DNA of 5,945 bases from Chlamydiae bacterium RIFCSPHIGHO2_12_FULL_27_8 (GTDB lineage Bacteria; Chlamydiota; Chlamydiia; Chlamydiales; SM23-39): contig MGLU01000047.1 in assembly GCA_001796155.1 (NCBI GenBank), forward strand, positions 1 to 5,945, given 5' to 3'. A program made the translations under genes and the position numbers. Each line of letters starts with the position of its first letter. The stretch's first letter is position 1. This document shows, one piece after another, positions 5,116-5,945 of the stretch. The notes below the pieces were generated by a model, which ran no database searches, was not told where the DNA came from, and worked only from the letters and a program-made list of their open reading frames with translations.

Positions 5116-5205
5116 AAACCTAATATCATTAAGTTTGTTTTCGTAACAAACTTCATTCTCTAGAATGAACTCTCATACGAAATGAGAGTTAATGATATTA
5201 GGTTT
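5116..5205. repeat. 90-nt perfect cloverleaf-forming element
   Basis: The outer arms 5116-5130 (AAACCTAATATCATT) and 5191-5205 are exact reverse complements over 15 bp. Between them three inverted repeats abut with no spare base. Arm A at 5131-5153 is a 9-bp stem with loop TTCGT. Arm B at 5154-5167 is CATTCT/AGAATG, 6 bp with a 2-nt loop or 5 bp with a 4-nt loop. Arm C at 5168-5190 is a 9-bp stem with loop ACGAA. Every junction base is paired, and arms A and C share geometry but not sequence. Loops A and C are reverse complements. Either DNA strand, or an RNA from either strand, would fold the same way. The function is not known. Candidates are a single-strand origin, a folded recombination site, a packaging signal or a structured RNA. 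Confidence 0.9.
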
Positions 5206-5246
5206 TAGAAGTAAAATAAAAGGGGTTGGTGTGTATAAGGGGGAAT

Positions 5247-5278
5247 TAATGGTTTATTTTGATATAAAATTTCCATTA
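5247..5278. repeat. Hairpin between the two branched structures
   Basis: TAATGG (5247-5252) pairs with CCATTA (5273-5278). After a 3x2 internal loop, ATTTT (5256-5260) pairs with AAAAT (5266-5270) around loop GATAT. Its last base touches the outer stem of the following structure, so the elements follow each other with no gap. The inner part is AT-only and could arise by chance. Confidence 0.5.
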
Positions 5279-5396
5279 CTTTCAAAACTAAACGAACAAG
5301 AAATAAATTTAAGAATTTAGTAGGGTTGAACGCCGTAGGTGTTCAAAAGTAACTGAAATTAATAAACTTTTTGGTTGTGAGATTAGTTTTGAAAGT
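5278..5396. repeat. Second branched element closed by a perfect 14-bp inverted repeat
   Basis: ACTTTCAAAACTAA (5278-5291) and TTAGTTTTGAAAGT (5383-5396) are exact reverse complements 91 nt apart. Inside are a 6-bp hairpin TAAATT/AATTTA at 5304-5319 and a stronger one at 5326-5346, where TTGAAC pairs with GTTCAA, G with T as a wobble, and CC with GG around GTA. A weak third pairing, AAGT (5347-5350) with ACTT (5366-5369), is possible. The right arm ends 2 nt before the stop codon of the minus-strand gene at 5399. It is looser than the cloverleaf, with unpaired stretches. Confidence 0.65.
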
Positions 5397-5398
5397 GC

Positions 5399-5581
5399 CT
5401 ATATTTCCTCCAAAAAGTCTTTATTTTTTATCTCTTTTTCTTTGAGGTAATTGGAAAGCTTAACGCCTGTCTTTACAAGTTTATGGTTTAAGCCATGTTT
5501 CTCAATAATATCCTGCTCTGAAACTCCATCAAAGCTTAATAATGCACATTCAAGTATTTTATTAAAGGTTTGTTTATCCAT
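5399..5581 (-). CDS. 60-aa small helix-turn-helix-like protein
   Basis: The ATG at 5581 is preceded by GGAG (5591-5594 on the minus strand) at 9-nt spacing, which decides this start. A TTG six codons upstream would lengthen the frame but has no such site. The protein is all-helical in appearance. FNKILECALLSFDGVSEQDI (6-25) leads into IIEKHGLNHKLVKTGVKLSNYL (25-46), which has the rhythm of a helix-turn-helix with the turn near Gly30, and then a charged tail. The gene overlaps the preceding one by 8 nt, so they form an operon, and its stop is directly beside the second inverted-repeat structure. It may be a DNA-binding partner of the upstream gene product or of the adjacent structured DNA. The family is not recognised. 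Confidence 0.75.
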   Translation of the reverse strand: MDKQTFNKILECALLSFDGVSEQDIIEKHGLNHKLVKTGVKLSNYLKEKEIKNKDFLEEI

Positions 5582-5945
5582 CTTTAAACGCTCCGTCAAG
5601 TTCAGAGAAGTCTATATTGTCTTGTTCACCCATTTCCTCGCCACTTGTATCACCTCTATCACCCCTCACTCCTAACATCTCTTTTATGGGATTAAGATAA
5701 CCCTTTGTTTCCAATAGTGCCTTAAAATCTCTAATTCTTACTTTATATAGCTTCTTTCCGTTCAGTGTTCTTTTTTTGAATATTGGATTTCTTGAAAAAG
5801 AATTTCCTATAACTATACTCATACCTCGTTTCTTTTTTGAAAATTCCTCTTCATAATAAATTTCTAAACCAACGGGCTTAACAACGTCTTCAAATAACTT
5901 AAATTCTATATCAAGTGATAGAGGTGTATTAGGTGATAGTAGTGT
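5574..5945 (-). CDS. Protein with acidic Gly/Asp-rich tail (5' end outside window)
   Basis: The frame is open from the window edge at 5945 to a stop at 5574-5576, giving 123 residues and lacking the N-terminus. An in-frame ATG at 5822 (MSIVIGNSF) could be mistaken for the start, but the 41 codons before it are open and protein-like (FEDVVKPVGLEIYYEEEF). Residues 11-80 mix beta-like segments with a basic patch (NPIFKKRTLNGKKLYKVRIR). After 92 comes a low-complexity stretch, VRGDRGDTSGEEMGEQD, and an acidic tail ending FSELDGAFKDG. A basic, strand-rich core followed by a flexible acidic tail is reminiscent of single-stranded-DNA-binding or replication accessory proteins, but no motif proves it. 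It overlaps the 60-aa gene by 8 nt. Confidence 0.8.
   Translation of the reverse strand, partial: TLLSPNTPLSLDIEFKLFEDVVKPVGLEIYYEEEFSKKKRGMSIVIGNSFSRNPIFKKRTLNGKKLYKVRIRDFKALLETKGYLNPIKEMLGVRGDRGDTSGEEMGEQDNIDFSELDGAFKDG

Larger units (their letters stand above)
4864..5398. other. Gene-free, structure-rich region; candidate origin or ncRNA locus
   Basis: This 535-bp stretch between convergent genes has no convincing protein gene. The first part (4864-5115) is very AT-rich and holds the palindrome GGTTAACC (4879-4886), three or four AATAGC/T copies (4931, 5030, 5080, 5095), TTTACAC at 4964 and 5100, and nested inverted repeats at 5036-5064 (GGTGTA/TACACC and TGTAAT/ATTACA). The second part holds the cloverleaf (5116-5205), a G-rich run (5221-5243) and two further hairpin structures up to 5396. 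Convergent genes do not need a promoter region here, so the length and structure call for another function. A replication origin fits best, with structured RNA as an alternative. Confidence 0.5.

Noticed and set aside
5116..5205. tRNA, CRISPR repeat or simple rho-independent terminator
   Set aside because: Stem lengths, the lack of tRNA invariant bases and the missing T-arm rule out tRNA. There are no spaced copies as in CRISPR. Three extra arms inside a 15-bp stem exceed a terminator, and no T-run follows directly.
5249..5320. 23-codon frame (MVYFDIKFPLL...) and a second open frame at 5313-5450 (VERRRCSKVTEINKLFGCEI...)
   Set aside because: Both look somewhat protein-like and could be joined by a +1 shift into a decayed gene of about 70 residues. 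They coincide with perfect inverted repeats, have no proper start signals, and the second runs antisense into the 60-aa gene. A homology search matching both pieces to one protein would overturn this.
5451..5675. Plus-strand open frame of 74 codons
   Set aside because: It lies antisense to two overlapping minus-strand genes that have a clear Shine-Dalgarno site and coupled stop/start.

Overview
The window looks archaeal and is very AT-rich (roughly 30% GC by eye). The main evidence is promoter architecture. Three genes (a small operon starting at 1982, a regulator starting at 2068 and an integrase starting at 3746) each have a TTTATAAA box centred 24-26 nt upstream of the start codon, and a winged-helix gene starting at 4648 has TATTTAAG at the same distance. 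That is the pattern of leaderless archaeal mRNAs. Genes inside operons instead carry GGAG/GAGG Shine-Dalgarno sites. The tyrosine recombinase resembles the integrases I associate with DPANN-type and other archaea. With a primase/helicase-type ATPase, several mini-genes and small DNA-binding proteins, the content suggests an integrated or extrachromosomal element (provirus or plasmid). The host lineage cannot be fixed from this sequence alone.

Left part (1-1982, all minus strand): an operon of four tiny genes runs leftward from 1982. It encodes a 52-aa AbrB-like protein and proteins of 43, 64 and 57 aa, each overlapping the next. The last two are diverged copies of one another. A hairpin and a weak promoter separate this operon from a large P-loop ATPase gene that leaves the window at position 1. 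Divergent to the operon, from a shared 85-bp promoter region, runs a 187-aa probable HTH protein. It converges on the integrase gene and overlaps its end by 4 nt.

Middle part (3747-4863): a short GC-rich, hairpin-forming patch lies just upstream of the integrase promoter. Two small membrane protein genes (minus strand) follow, then a 71-aa winged-helix regulator facing the other way. Their shared promoter region holds a perfect 14-bp palindrome and a 10-bp-spaced direct repeat, which are good operator candidates.

Right part (4864-5945): a 535-bp stretch without a convincing gene lies between convergently transcribed genes. It contains the most striking feature of the window, a 90-nt element (5116-5205) that folds into a perfect DNA cloverleaf. 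A 15-bp closing stem encloses three hairpins that abut without one unpaired junction base, and the first and third loops are exact reverse complements. A second branched structure closed by a perfect 14-bp inverted repeat (5278-5396) follows after a G-rich run and another hairpin. I infer a replication origin, a folded-strand recombination or packaging site, or a structured RNA. The sequence does not decide among these. Two overlapping minus-strand genes (a 60-aa HTH-like protein and the end of a protein with an acidic, Gly/Asp-rich tail) close the window.
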